DNA from: Climacium dendroides
Lineage: Eukaryota; Streptophyta; Bryopsida; Hypnales; Climaciaceae
Reading direction: 5' to 3'
Length of the DNA stretch: 64,000 bases
Assembly (NCBI GenBank): GCA_950106755.1
Contig: OX467082.1
Coordinates: 6,386,001-6,450,000, forward strand
A program made the position numbers and the translations under genes. Positions 24,144 through 35,395 of this stretch are shown here, one piece after another. The notes beneath the pieces were generated by a model. That model ran no database searches. It worked only from the letters and a program-made list of their open reading frames with translations, and had not been told where the DNA came from. Position 1 is the first letter of the stretch; each line of letters begins with the position of its first letter.

Positions 24144-27100
24144 TCAAATATCATCTGACTCAGATGCACTGAGTTCAAAATAAGAACATACTCTAGGATC
24201 ATAAGATCTATAAGGTGATAGAGAGATCGAAGACGAATCAGATGAAACATTAGCATAAGCTAATGCTAAATCTTCAGCATAAATAGGTAGGCCACAAGGA
24301 CTCAGAGAAGGACTTCTAAAAAATCCAGAGTATCGGAAAAAAGGCAAGGTCTGTCTTGGTGATGGACTCATCCAACTGCAAACAACAAACCATATGTTTG
24401 AGTATGTAATAACAAATTAAAATTCAAAGTATTGAATTTTGAATTGCAATTGTTGAAAAAAAACAAAAAAAAACTTACTCACATAAGTCAAGTAACTCGA
24501 CATCTTCAATTGGAGAGTCGTCATCAATCTTCATACCATCACCCGTGGTAGTAGAATGAAGAGTCTTGGAGATGATAGTAGGTGTTTGTAATGGCTTCAG
24601 TACCTCATCAAAAAGCTTGGCATCACTTTCTAATGCTAGAATATGACAATTAGATGAATGAGCTGCTCTGATGGAAGAACCTGTATAAGACACAATATTG
24701 ACATTATAAGAACATCAAAATTAGAAAGTAGAAAAAAAAAATCAAATCAGAATATACAACAATAATGATTCAATGTTGTAGATTACAATACCTGTAGAGG
24801 CAGTCATGTCTGCCACAATACCATTTGTAGGGCTTAAGCCATGAACAAAAAGCTTCATGAGAACCTCAAATTTTTCCTTAGCACCCCTCCATGGCTTGCC
24901 ATCTTCCTTTCTACATGATTGAGTTGTTGTTGTAATAGTGTTGAAAAGGACATCATTTGTGGTTAAATCAACCTCAGGAATTGAGGGATCAATAGAAATT
25001 TGAAGCTCTCGAGGTTGCCTAGCAATGGCAGAGGCAAATGATCGAATCAATAGCAAAGCCTTGAACTTCAAAGTCTACAAATCAAAATCAAAATCAAATT
25101 AGAATGTACACTTAAAATGAAAATAACTGCAATAACAAGTGAATCAAAATAAAAAGTGAAAGATTGAAATTACTACTTACAAATTTGGATGGGTTCATGG
25201 GATTTGCCAAATGTAAGCAATTTATGATAGTCCACTCATCCTTGATCTTCAACTTGTAGTTCTTGAAGAATCCGGACACTTCTCTCTTCACCGTAGAAGT
25301 ATCAGGATAAAATAAAAGAAATGCTCCATCATCATGAAGATAGGTGAGAGAGAATGCCAGCATTACATGGAGAAAACTTGGAATGCTAGCATTCCAATGA
25401 GGGATTTCAGATAATGGATTTGAAACCCCTGGAACTAGAAGACCATCTGGATACTCTGCAATGATGAGGTCCACAACTGGTCTCTTTTGAATTTTGCCAT
25501 CAAAAAAGAACTCTCTACCTTCACCGACCTACAAAGATAAATTTCAAAAATGTTAATTCATAACAGAAGATGTCAAAGTCATAAAAGAACAAAATGAGAA
25601 GATGTAAATTGGGTAGAATATGTATGATTTCATAATAATAAAAATGAGATGAAAAGAAAACAAATAAAAAAAATGAACTGACCTTTGAGAGAAAAGCCAT
25701 AATATTGTCATATGATGTACCAAATGTACCATTTTTCTTCTTCTCTTCAACGATTCTAACAAAAGAATCATTCAAGATTAGATCAAGAGATGTAGGATTG
25801 GTAGACAAAGGAGCCACTGTACTCATCATACCTTTAAGCTTGGAAGCTAGCTCAAAGGTAGGAGAGGAGGTTGGTACCAAAACAACAGAAGTAGAAGATA
25901 TCTTCTGGCGCTTTGAAGTAGGGAGTTTTGCATCAACATCGAAATAAAAAGGTATAGTAACAACAAGATTCTTCAAAGTATCTTGAACTGGTACATCTTC
26001 ATTGGAATCATCAAGTTCAACCACCAACTTCTTAGACTTGGTCTTCTTGGTCTTCTTGGCTGCATCCTTACTGACCTTCTTGAGAACATCTATAGCTGTA
26101 CCCTTGAAGGCAGGCTCAATAGAATCTCGGAGGACAACATCAAAAGTTGGTGGTCTTTTGAGGGGATAATCCAAATACCACCCACATTTTTCCCAATGCA
26201 TGGGATCCCAAGATTCCATGATCCCCTCTGTGAACATGCACTCTTCACTTTCTTTGTCCAAATAATTGGCAAAGAAAGTGGGAGTTTTGGAAATGGCTTT
26301 GGCAGGGAAGAGAACATACTTAAAGTATCTATAAAGCACCCTTTGCATGGCTGATTTGAAGTTGAGTTGCTTGTCTATCTTGTTGTTCTTGTGAACCCCC
26401 TTATCGATAGCAAATTTACGGAAGAATGCAGTATCCCACAACAATATGTGCATAGTCTCCACATAATCAAAAATAGTAGGCAAGGGATCCATACCATCGG
26501 GAAGATAATCAATAGATACGTCCAAATCTGCCACTGTAGCATTGAAGAGTTTTTCTGTCTCAATAGCCAACTGCCATGCACATAAATTGTAAATTAGAAA
26601 GAATGTTTTGAATTTTTGATTGATCCAAAAGGTTCAAGGAATTAATACTAAAACAATAGGAAAGAAAGATAAGTACTCACTTGAGCCCACCACGTAGCTT
26701 TATGAAGCCACTCAGGAAATTCGAGATCACTGAATTTTGGTTTAGGGAATTTGAGAGCCTCACAAAGAGAAGGAGACTTATTCCATCTCTCAAGCCACTT
26801 GATCTTCATAGAAGTATCCATCGCTAAAGTTGCCAACATCCAAAGTTTTTCTTAGGTCATCTCCGGATTGTCATCATGAGTTTCATAGTGAAACTTTATC
26901 TGCTCTAAAAATGCGCTTGTATGCTTTGGATCTGCAATGGGAAGTTGTTTCTTCAATTCTGAATGAGAAGCTACCTTGACCTTGTCAATAGCTTTTGAAA
27001 CCCACTCAGAAACTGCACTTGAAGTCCAATCCACTAGATTGGGATACTTCTCATAGAATTTTCTTTGAGCAGCAGCAGCAGCATCCCCCAATTCTTGCTG

Positions 27101-30100
27101 CAAAAAGTGAAGAATATGTAAGAATAAACATAAATGCAAATGATAACAAATGTTTTGAATAGTAGAGGAAGAGATATGAAATGCAATTTAAAAAAAAAGC
27201 TAATGTCAAAAAACCTAACATTCAAAGAAATTTGAAAACTAGAAAAGAAAATGAACCTGGTATAAGACTCCATTTAGAGTCTCAAGAGTTAAAGTGAACC
27301 AAGTTCTCTGTTTCGATTTTTGCTTGGCTTCAGCTGCAAGAAGATCCTCCTTAGAAACAAGTTTTTCAAAATACGAGAGTGGCTGTCCGACAATATTTTG
27401 AATGCGATAGAGCTTGTGAACAAGATTTATGGAGACATGGGACTTCTGATTTCTCCTGCCAAAATAAAATTTATTATATTAGAACATAAAAAAAAAACTT
27501 TGAAATAAAAGAATGCAGAATAGCAGTATAAATAATGATTCAAGTGAAACAAACTTGGAAAACAAAAGAAATGAATAAAATAAAAAGGGATCAAGAAATA
27601 TAATGGTTTACCAATTGACTTCATGTAATGCTGTCAGCATAGTTGCAACATCCCCTTTGACCTCCAAAATGATACTTTCAACAGCATAATGCCATTGAAA
27701 GTCGTCCGCATGATCTCGGTTGATAAGAGACATCTATACTTGCAAACGATGGTTGCCATCCCATCCCATAAACATCTTGCCAGAAAAAACTTTGAGATCC
27801 TCATCATTTTGCAATTCTCTCTCAAATGCAGCATTTGCTCTCACCCAGTTTGGACTCCATGTTTTGATGATTTCATCCGTAACATCTATTGTCTTCCCCT
27901 CATTGTTCTCCAAGGCAACATAGAAAACTCCATTTCTTTCCATGTAACCACAAGTAACAAAGTGTGCAGCTAAATTTATGACATCATTTTTCAAGAAAGG
28001 CCTCACCACCGGTAGAGATATCATACAACATAAAGGAATATTGATTTTCGATTTAGCTCGTGGTTGATACCTCAACCGCTCAAGACGAGAAGAAGTATTT
28101 ACAGTCTCTTTCTTCAAGAATCCATGCAACTGTAACTCAAGTTCATCTTGAGAAAGAGGTTGAAGTGCAGCATCAACTTCTTGTGCTTGTGGATCTCTTT
28201 CTATCAACATATCAAGAACAATGTGCACATGACGATTAGAACAAGTTTTAGTCTACATGTATGTACAATAATATATACCATTTCGTATAGAAATCATTAT
28301 TGAATGTGCTCTAAGGAGGCCTAAACATTTCAGCATAAAATAAGCAATGTAGCATACATTGGGAAGAAAATCAAAGTCTCGAAAAGCATAGTCGTCAACG
28401 GCTGGGATTTATCAAGCCCTGAAAAATTTCAGAAATTGGCTACTGTTGAGCAATGTAGCATACATTGGGGAAAAAAAATAGAAGTCTCTAAAAGCATGGC
28501 CGTCAACGGCTAGGGTCTATCAATTCCTGAAAAATTTCAGAAATTGGCTATTGTTGAGCAATGTAGCATACATTGGGAAAAAAATAGAAGTTTCTAAAAG
28601 CATGGCCGTCAACGGCTAAGGTCTATGAAGTCTTGAAAAATTTCAGCATTTGACAAATGTTGGTAATGTAGCATACATTGGGAAAAGAATAAAAGTCTCT
28701 AAAAGCATGGCCGTCAATGGCTGGGGTCTATGAAGTCCTGAAAAATTTCAGCATTTGGCAATTGTTGAAATAGATAGCATACATTGGGAAAAAAATTGAA
28801 GTCTCTAAAAGCATGGCCGTCAACGGCTGGGGTCTATGAAGTCCTGAAAATTTTCAGAATTTGCCAATTCGGCAAGTATTGAGCAATGTAGCATATATAG
28901 ACATGAAATTTATGTCTCTGGAAGCATGGCCGTTAACAGCTGGGGTCTAAAGTCACAAAGATTTCAGCATCTGATGAAATCCTTAATGTTCTATAGAAGC
29001 CAAAAATTTCAGCATTTGCCTAAATTCCTAATGTTTCGTAGAAGCAAATGTGTATCTCAAAACTATAGCCATCAATGGCTGGGGTGTAAGAAGGCTCAAG
29101 AAATTGTAGTGCTCTACAAAATTGGAACACCCTAATTCCTAAATTTGAGTTCAGAAAAGCGTAGCCGTTAACGGCTGGGGTTTAAGAAGGCTCAAAAAAT
29201 TATAGTACTCTACAAAATCGTAGCATCCTAATTCCTAAATTTCAATTTAGAAAAGCGGAGCCGTTAACGGCTGGGGTTTAAGAAGGCTCAAAAAATTGTA
29301 GGGCTCTACGAAATTGTAGCACCCTAAACCCTAAACTAGAATTCAGAAAAGCGTGACCGTCAATGGTTGTCCATTGGAGAGACAAACATGAAGGCAATTC
29401 CAAGCAATTTTGAAAACAAAATAGAATTGGAAAAAGTGTAGCCGTCAACGGCTGGGGTCTGGAGAGGCGGAAAAAAATGAGGCATGCACCTGGATTTGAC
29501 TCACTCGGCGCACTTGTTGTCCCCTCTTTTCTTGAATCATCGTTTCTCCACGCTCAAATCGTCGCGATGATTCCGCCGTAGCCTCCTCTATAGCCTCTCC
29601 TTCGTCCATGGGGAAAGCTTCTTCTTCCTCCGATACCTTCAAAAGTTGAAAGACAATGTGCAAAGAAACCACAAGGTTTAGGTTTTAGGGTTTAGGGTAG
29701 ATGTACCTCAAGGGAATCTTTTGAATAACTTATTCAATTTTCAAGATTTTAAGCCAAAAAATTTTGTACTCATAGATTCTACGGGTCAGATTTCCCCTAA
29801 TTTTTTTCAAAATTTTTGGACACTCGAGAAATTTTACAAAAATCGCCAAAAACTGCTGAAAATCAAAAGGCTGGATTTGGCCTAAAAATCTGCGGTTTCT
29901 AAAGATTTCAGGCAAGATTCCAAGATGCTGTTTTAGTTTTTAAGCCGTAAAACACTCAATATGCATCCGTTTTTTACGTGCTATATACCGTTGGAATTGT
30001 GCTTCCGACACGCACAAAATCATATAAAGCTCCTACAAATGTGTCTCAAAAAAAATTTCACATACTTTCTAATTTACCATTGCTTGAAGAAATTATTTAC

Positions 30101-30527
30101 ATACCTCTATGTTTGTACCTTCAAGTTCTATCTCCAACTCCAATGTTCGTAGTGCTAATTGTTGATGCTTTTGTTGATGTTCTTCCTCTTCTTCTGTGTC
30201 TTCATCTACTTCATCTTTTTCTTCTTCGTCAGTGTGTTCATTACAATCGCTATAGATAGAAGCTATCTCTGGTTGACCTTCACAAGAAATACGCCCAACC
30301 TCTACAATATCCTCTTCTATTACTTCACATGGAACTATATCTCCATATGTTAAATTCCTCATTGAGCTTGACAAATCACCTGCACTAATTTGAGACAACC
30401 GTCTAATCATTCTAGCCCTTAACAATTGCCTTCTACTTGAATAACGAAAGCTACTTTTCTTCCTCTTCTTCCTATGTGTAACTAGAGTGTCAACCACTAA
30501 CGATGGTGAAAGCAAATCCTCTTGCAT
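24144..30527 (-). pseudogene. ParB-like / beta-class DNA amino-methyltransferase gene of the MULE (10 exons, two nonsense codons)
   Basis: Exons: 30527-30105, 29636-29490, 28252-27612, 27455-27257, 27097-26681, 26570-25683, 25528-25181, 25074-24792, 24680-24479, 24375-24144. All have GT-AG borders, and the phases sum to exactly 1,260 codons. Exon 1 is basic then acidic. Exon 3 carries FMGWDGNHRLQ, the ParB/sulfiredoxin-like signature, after a beta-strand-rich region. Exon 6 is helical with a Lys-rich linker. Exon 7 carries VVDLIIAEYPDG where beta-class methyltransferases have motif IV (D/S-P-P-Y). Exon 8 to 9 carries KPWRGAKEKF and VADMTASTGSSIRAA, then ILALESDAKLF, matching motifs X and I (DPFxGSGTT, then GIExD). 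The order IV-X-I is beta-class. The EYPD at the catalytic site is atypical, so activity is doubtful. In-frame TAG (27734-27736) and TAA (26852-26854) interrupt this copy. Role is inferred: binding or modifying element DNA. Confidence 0.75.
28391..29452. repeat. Eleven palindromic iterons (GCCGTNAACGGC-like) about 86-139 bp apart
   Basis: The cores start at 28391, 28499, 28605, 28710, 28816, 28929, 29068, 29164, 29260, about 29355 and 29441. Most read GCCGTCAACGGC or GCCGTTAACGGC, that is GCCGT/ACGGC arms around two bases, usually followed by TGGGGTCTA or TGGGGTTTA. The spacers are less conserved (AGCAATGTAGCATACATTGG, CCTGAAAAATTTCAG). The array lies in the intron between exons 2 and 3 of the ParB-like/methyltransferase gene. 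Regularly spaced palindromes suggest protein binding. AACGG is also the core of plant 3R-MYB sites, so a host factor is an alternative. Confidence 0.85.
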
Positions 30528-31203
30528 TTGAAATAATCAACTATCAAGGCATTACAATATCAACGTCTGCCATACTACATCACACCCTCTTTCAAACTTA
30601 CATTTCTATCTACTACTTCCTCATGTCCTGCAACCTTTCATATTCTATAAGACAACCCTAATTCCTCTTTATAAGGATATATTTTCATTTCATAATTCAA
30701 TAACGGCTAGTTTTTTTTCCTATTCATATTGTCATCAACTACTATTTTTTTAATCTTGTCAGACTATCACTAGATATATAATTATAATTGTAAATATGTC
30801 ATACGTCATCATCAACTATTATGCTTGACGGCTTACCTTCTATTGTCAGTGACAGTTGTAACACTGTCAACTTGGTCTAATACATATTGATATCTTTCAT
30901 ACTATAATCCATTTATTATTGGTGATGTGTTAATTGATGCCATACAGTACGCCGTCTTATCCAACTTCATTACACCTACTATTAATATACCTTCTTCTAT
31001 ATCAAATCTCCATATAATATTTATTCATGACCATTCAAATTATCAATCCAATTTCAAATTCTAGTACATCCATGAAAAAAATTTCATTCATTTCGAACAA
31101 CCCCTATAATTTTCTCTTTTATATTCACACCTCTTGCACTTACAAACTTCATTATTTGCTTCTTCAAACTACGTCTTGCCCCTCATTTTCTTAATGCTTC
31201 ACT
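30528..31203. promoter_or_regulatory. Shared divergent promoter region of the two MULE genes
   Basis: 676 bp between two start codons that point away from each other. It is AT-rich, with no ORF worth calling. Both promoters must lie here if the starts are right; individual boxes cannot be assigned reliably. Confidence 0.55.
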
Positions 31204-34200
31204 ATGGCTAGTATTGTTGCTAAAGGTCATGATGTTCCATTTATTTTACCACTAGATAATCAAGGTTTCGTTCGTGTACTTGCCCATCTCCTTCATGTCC
31301 GGTTTGGATTCACCCTTTCTTCTATTATTGTGGAAAAAGAAGTCCAAGGAGATCACGGCGTTGTTAAGGAGTCTATCTTGCAGTCAAGATGTACTGATCA
31401 TGAAGGATTCTACTGGCTTCTTCCTGCAGGGCGCTATAGAGTTTATGGTCTCTTGTCGGAGCTCTTGCCACCTTCAACTGAAATATTGAAACTTACTTCT
31501 GATAACTCCAAGGGTGAACACCCATTACCATGTCCTATAAAAGTGGAGTCTTTAGGTAGTGGATGCTCTGAAAATACAATTGTGTTCAATATCAAACGCG
31601 AGTCTCTAGAACCTGTAATTGAGTTGTCTAGCGATTCTGAAGGCGAGGTGCCACTGAAAGTCTGCCAACCTTCTTCTTCGAATGTTGTTTTTTCATGTAT
31701 GGTAGATTCATCCATTCCTACTATCTTCCATAGTACACTTAGTAGTCCAACATCATCCGTGTTTTCTCGCCCCCCTCTCCCTCCCAATCAAGGCAATTCC
31801 TTAACTGTGTTAGAATGCCTTCGCAAATTGTCTTCAGTGCCTGAATCACGAAATGAACTTGCCCAAATTGATTTTGATGCCATTGACTATCAGAAGGTTC
31901 AGTTCCTCCCATCTAGATTTGATGGGGATGTTCTTTTCGAGCTGCTACCTTGTCGTGGATCTACATGTGGAGCTAGAGGCATGGAAGATATGGACAAGCG
32001 ATACGATGGTCATGCATGGTGTCGCACTATGACATCAAACATCCATAATAACTTAGGTTTGAAGTTCAGAAAATCGCATTGTATTGAACACTTGATTTGT
32101 GAAAATACGAAATGTGACTATCGCACACGAGCTTTGAAAAGCAATGAAACTGAGTGGATTGGAACCACCAAACATCCTTTTAGTGTAGGTCAGATTCCTC
32201 CTCCTGACTTTACTGTGCTCTGTAAAGTCTGCAGACAACCTCCTACTTGTCTTAGTCTATGTAACTCGCGAATTTATTATGTACTCAGAAGTGGAGATTT
32301 GTCACGTGCATGCATCCATTTGGGTGTTCATTCACATCCAGTTACTGATGGTCAATGTAGAGAGTCTCTTGAAGCAATTACTGGGCTAATTGCTAACGAA
32401 GTAGCTAAGACTCCAACAGCCAAAACTTCTGCCATCACCTTAGCGGCAAGCAAGGAATTCCTTGACACGTTTCTTATTCACGATGGGCCTGGACCAAAGG
32501 AGATGCTTCACGGTGATGCATTAGAGAATGTCATGGATAAGTTCAAGCTCCTTAGCTCGCCCAATGTACGCAACATCATTTCCTCTTTTCGAAGCAACAA
32601 CAAAGGAGGAGGCAAGATTGATCGAATTCTAAACATGAAGGGACGTGCCAAAATGGAGTATATCCACGATAGTGTATTTCCAGGACAAGGACAAGACAAG
32701 GTCTATTTATTCAAGATGCTCGTGGATGGACCTGGAAGTGGAGTGGATCTTGTACGACGGATGCAACCAGGCGGCAACCTTGAAAATTGTTTTATCATGT
32801 TCGATCAAGTCAAGAGAATGAAATTATGGACGACTATTACTTGCCATGTCTATGATTCCTCTTATTGCAAAGTCATGACCATTGCTGTATGTGATATGTA
32901 GACCGAGGGCACTGAAGGCTAGATCATTTTTTGGCGTTGTTTGAATAAGGTCATGATAAAAAATGGAGTGTCAAATCCTAACTTCAAGGGATTTTTGTGC
33001 GATAGTGCTCAGGCCAACTTTAATGCATTTCGCATTGTGTATGGGTCGGGGGACCCATCTATTCCAATGGTGGACCGTGAAAGGACTTGTTTGTTCCATT
33101 GGGTGACAAGTATGCACAAGCACACGGAGAAACTAATTAGCAAAGAGTTTCAGAAACAACATATCCGACTCTGCAGGCAGTATAAGGATGCAACATCAAT
33201 GTTTGAGGCAGATAAGATGTACCTAAAAATCAAAGCTTGGTGGTATTCTTCTAGAGCTGCATCAGAACCAGCTATTCGCGAACTCGAGGATTGGTTGGCA
33301 TTTTGGCACTTTCGCTATCGTCAATGGGGTGCAATCATGGATACGGTATGATCTCTACTTTCATTGTTTTTTTCCTATTTTTTATCCTATATCCTCAATG
33401 TTTCAAAGACTGACTTCATTTAATATATTTGCAGAATTTGACAGTAGAAGAATTAGCAGATATTTCAACATGCAATTTGGCTGAAACAATGTACAACAAA
33501 TGGATGCAAGCTTCAGGAAAGCGTGGATCTGATTTGTTCGTTGCCACGTGTGATGACTGGGTTCAAGCCTTTATGCAAATGACCAACTATAGGACTTATC
33601 TTTGTGGGGGCCCTTCTGGAAAAGGCCCCTCTAAAGAAGATTTGAAATTGAAGAGGGCTATGGCATCTGGAGATGGAAAAAAAATTGCAGATGCACTTAG
33701 TGAGATGCCTGGAGCGGAAGACATCTGCACTCGAATTCCACATTTGGAGGGTGAAGAAATATTTGGATCCAGCAAAAGGAAATTAGATCTTCCAATTGGT
33801 TCTAAAGGTGATTCTCATCGCCCTGACAAAGTAAACTTCTCTCATCCTCGGGTTCAAATCAGATCAACTGTTGGTAGAATGCAACTTGGGGCTGTAGTTG
33901 TCGAAACTAATACAGTTTTACCCCATACCCAATCTTTTGTAGAAACCAATTGTGATACATCAGGATGGCATATAGCAAGAATTTCACACAAGTCAAGGAA
34001 ACAATGTCATGCCATTCAGAAGTACACACAAGCCAAATGCAAGCTATTGATTGTCAAGCATAGATTATCCACTGTTGCCCCTACTTATAGAGGGCAAAAG
34101 CGTGAATATAAGGGGACAACAGTTCAAACTGAGGATTTTTGGTTTTGTGTTGACCAAATTGCATGATGTGTCATGGGACCTAAGCGTTCCCATGTTCTTA

Positions 34201-34817
34201 CTCGACCTGAGATCCCTGAGATTTGGCCTGTTCTTATTGGTACCAATCTTACTTGTACCGAAATTATAGAGTTTGAAGAAGATGGATTTCGCTTGCAATC
34301 CAGCATTCCAATGTCACCTCGACGGCTATTCACCTCATCAAGGATATTTGAGCCTATGTTGTGGACTCATCCTCCACCAGCACATGCTGAAAGAATTCCT
34401 TCTATTCGGAATGGTAAGCAAGTTCGTCGGAGTAGTAAAGCCCCCACCGAAAATCACCGCAATCAATGGGAAAGTGCAAGGAATGTTACAGCAAGTATCA
34501 CTGGGGTGAACTTCCTTCCTTACCCTGGACTTGGTGCTATTATTACACTTTTGTCTGGTACTGAACCTAACCAGAAGGTTTATAATATCACGCTTTCTAA
34601 TTTTTCATCTTGTACTTGTCTCCATTATGGAGGTATGAATGGAACTTCAATTGGAAAGCGTGGTATGTATATAAACTGCAAACATCTTTATTACATCTTC
34701 CGTTACTTCTGCAAATTGGATTACAAGATAGACACATTCATCCACGCCCCTACCCTCAGTTTGGATGAAGTTAAGCAAGTACTTGTTGTTGCCGGAATCA
34801 TCAAGACGTGCAATTGA
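31204..34817 (+). pseudogene. MULE transposase (Cys/His zinc cluster, DDE-type core, SWIM finger), three nonsense codons
   Basis: Exon 1 is 31204-33345 and exon 2 is 33435-34817 (intron GTATGA...TTGCAG), about 1,174 codons. Residues 138-148 (IELSSDSEGE) resemble a SUMO-interacting motif. Residues about 270-385 hold a Cys/His-rich zinc cluster ending ACIHLGVHSHPV, like the WRKY-GCM1-type fingers of some MULEs. The catalytic region has HVYDSSYCKVMTIAVCDM, then GFLCDSAQANFNAF and a later acidic block (AIRELEDWLAFW). The C-terminus has a SWIM zinc finger (SCTC, then CKHLYYIF). In-frame stops are TAG 32899-32901, TAG 32920-32922 and TGA 34164-34166; the frame is otherwise uninterrupted on both sides of each. 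It would act in the nucleus on the element's terminal repeats. This copy is inactive unless the stops are suppressed. Confidence 0.88.
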
Positions 34818-35321
34818 AGTTAGTGAACAAGTTAGTTGATGAGTATTAGCATGATATAAAGTAAATCTATAGTACCAATATATTATCTTTAAAATTTGCA
34901 TATATTGCAAAGTATTATATTTATATTTCAATATGTATTCCTTGTTGCAATGAAAAGATATTTTACTATTTGTAAGATGTAGAATTTTTTTTGATATTTT
35001 CATTGCATTTGTCTTTCTGTCAATTTTAGAATTTCCTTTGGATTAATTATTTGTACTTTCACTTTATAAGCCTACTCTAATACTGACTTTGAAAACGTGA
35101 TTTAAACCAATAAACTTAGATATAAAATTTGAACTTGCAATAGCGCCAATTTTCTAGGCTTTTAAATCCACGGTCATGGGTCCTGTGGCAATAGGTCATA
35201 TTTTTCTAAAAATAAACTTTGCTAAAAAAAATCAATCTTTTTAATTTTTTAACTAAAAAAATTAGAAATTATATCATGATTCAAATTTGTAGTCTTCAGA
35301 CTCACACAATTCTTGCTCACC

Positions 35322-35385
35322 GCTCTTAGGCTCACGCTCACCGCTCATAGGCTCATGCTCACATGCTCACATGCTAGCGTCGTTG
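35322..35385 (-). repeat. Right terminal inverted repeat of the MULE
   Basis: Contains GCTCACCGCTCATAGGCTCA units and ends ATGCTAGCGTCGTTG. It is the inverse of the left terminus. Confidence 0.85.
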
Positions 35386-35395
35386 CATCCTAAAT
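35386..35395. repeat. Right 10-bp target-site duplication of the MULE
   Basis: CATCCTAAAT, identical to 23187-23196. Confidence 0.9.

Larger units (their letters stand above)
23197..35385. mobile_element. 12.2-kb Mutator-like element carrying transposase and ParB-like/DNA-methyltransferase genes
   Basis: The element starts CGGGGATGCTAGTTTGTGAG. The inverse of its right end starts CAACGACGCTAGCATGTGAG. These align without gaps for at least 43 bp with about 8 mismatches, then continue as GAGC/CTATGAGC repeats. Just inside, ATGACCGTGGATTTAAA at 23302-23318 is matched exactly in inverse orientation at 35161-35177. A perfect 10-bp target duplication flanks it. Two genes diverge from a 676-bp intergenic region (30,528-31,203): a ten-exon ParB-like/methyltransferase gene leftward and a MULE transposase rightward. 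MuDR of maize is also a two-gene MULE, but its second gene is unrelated to a methyltransferase. Remnants of related elements lie at 17,687-17,792 and about 43,880-45,035. Confidence 0.92.

Noticed and set aside
28391..29452. CRISPR-like array
   Set aside because: The spacers are related to one another, the cores are short palindromes, and the host is a plant intron; iterons fit better.
32881..32922. Tiny intron removing the two TAG codons in the transposase
   Set aside because: GT...AG spacing would be only about 37 bp, below usual plant intron size; point-mutated CAG codons are simpler.
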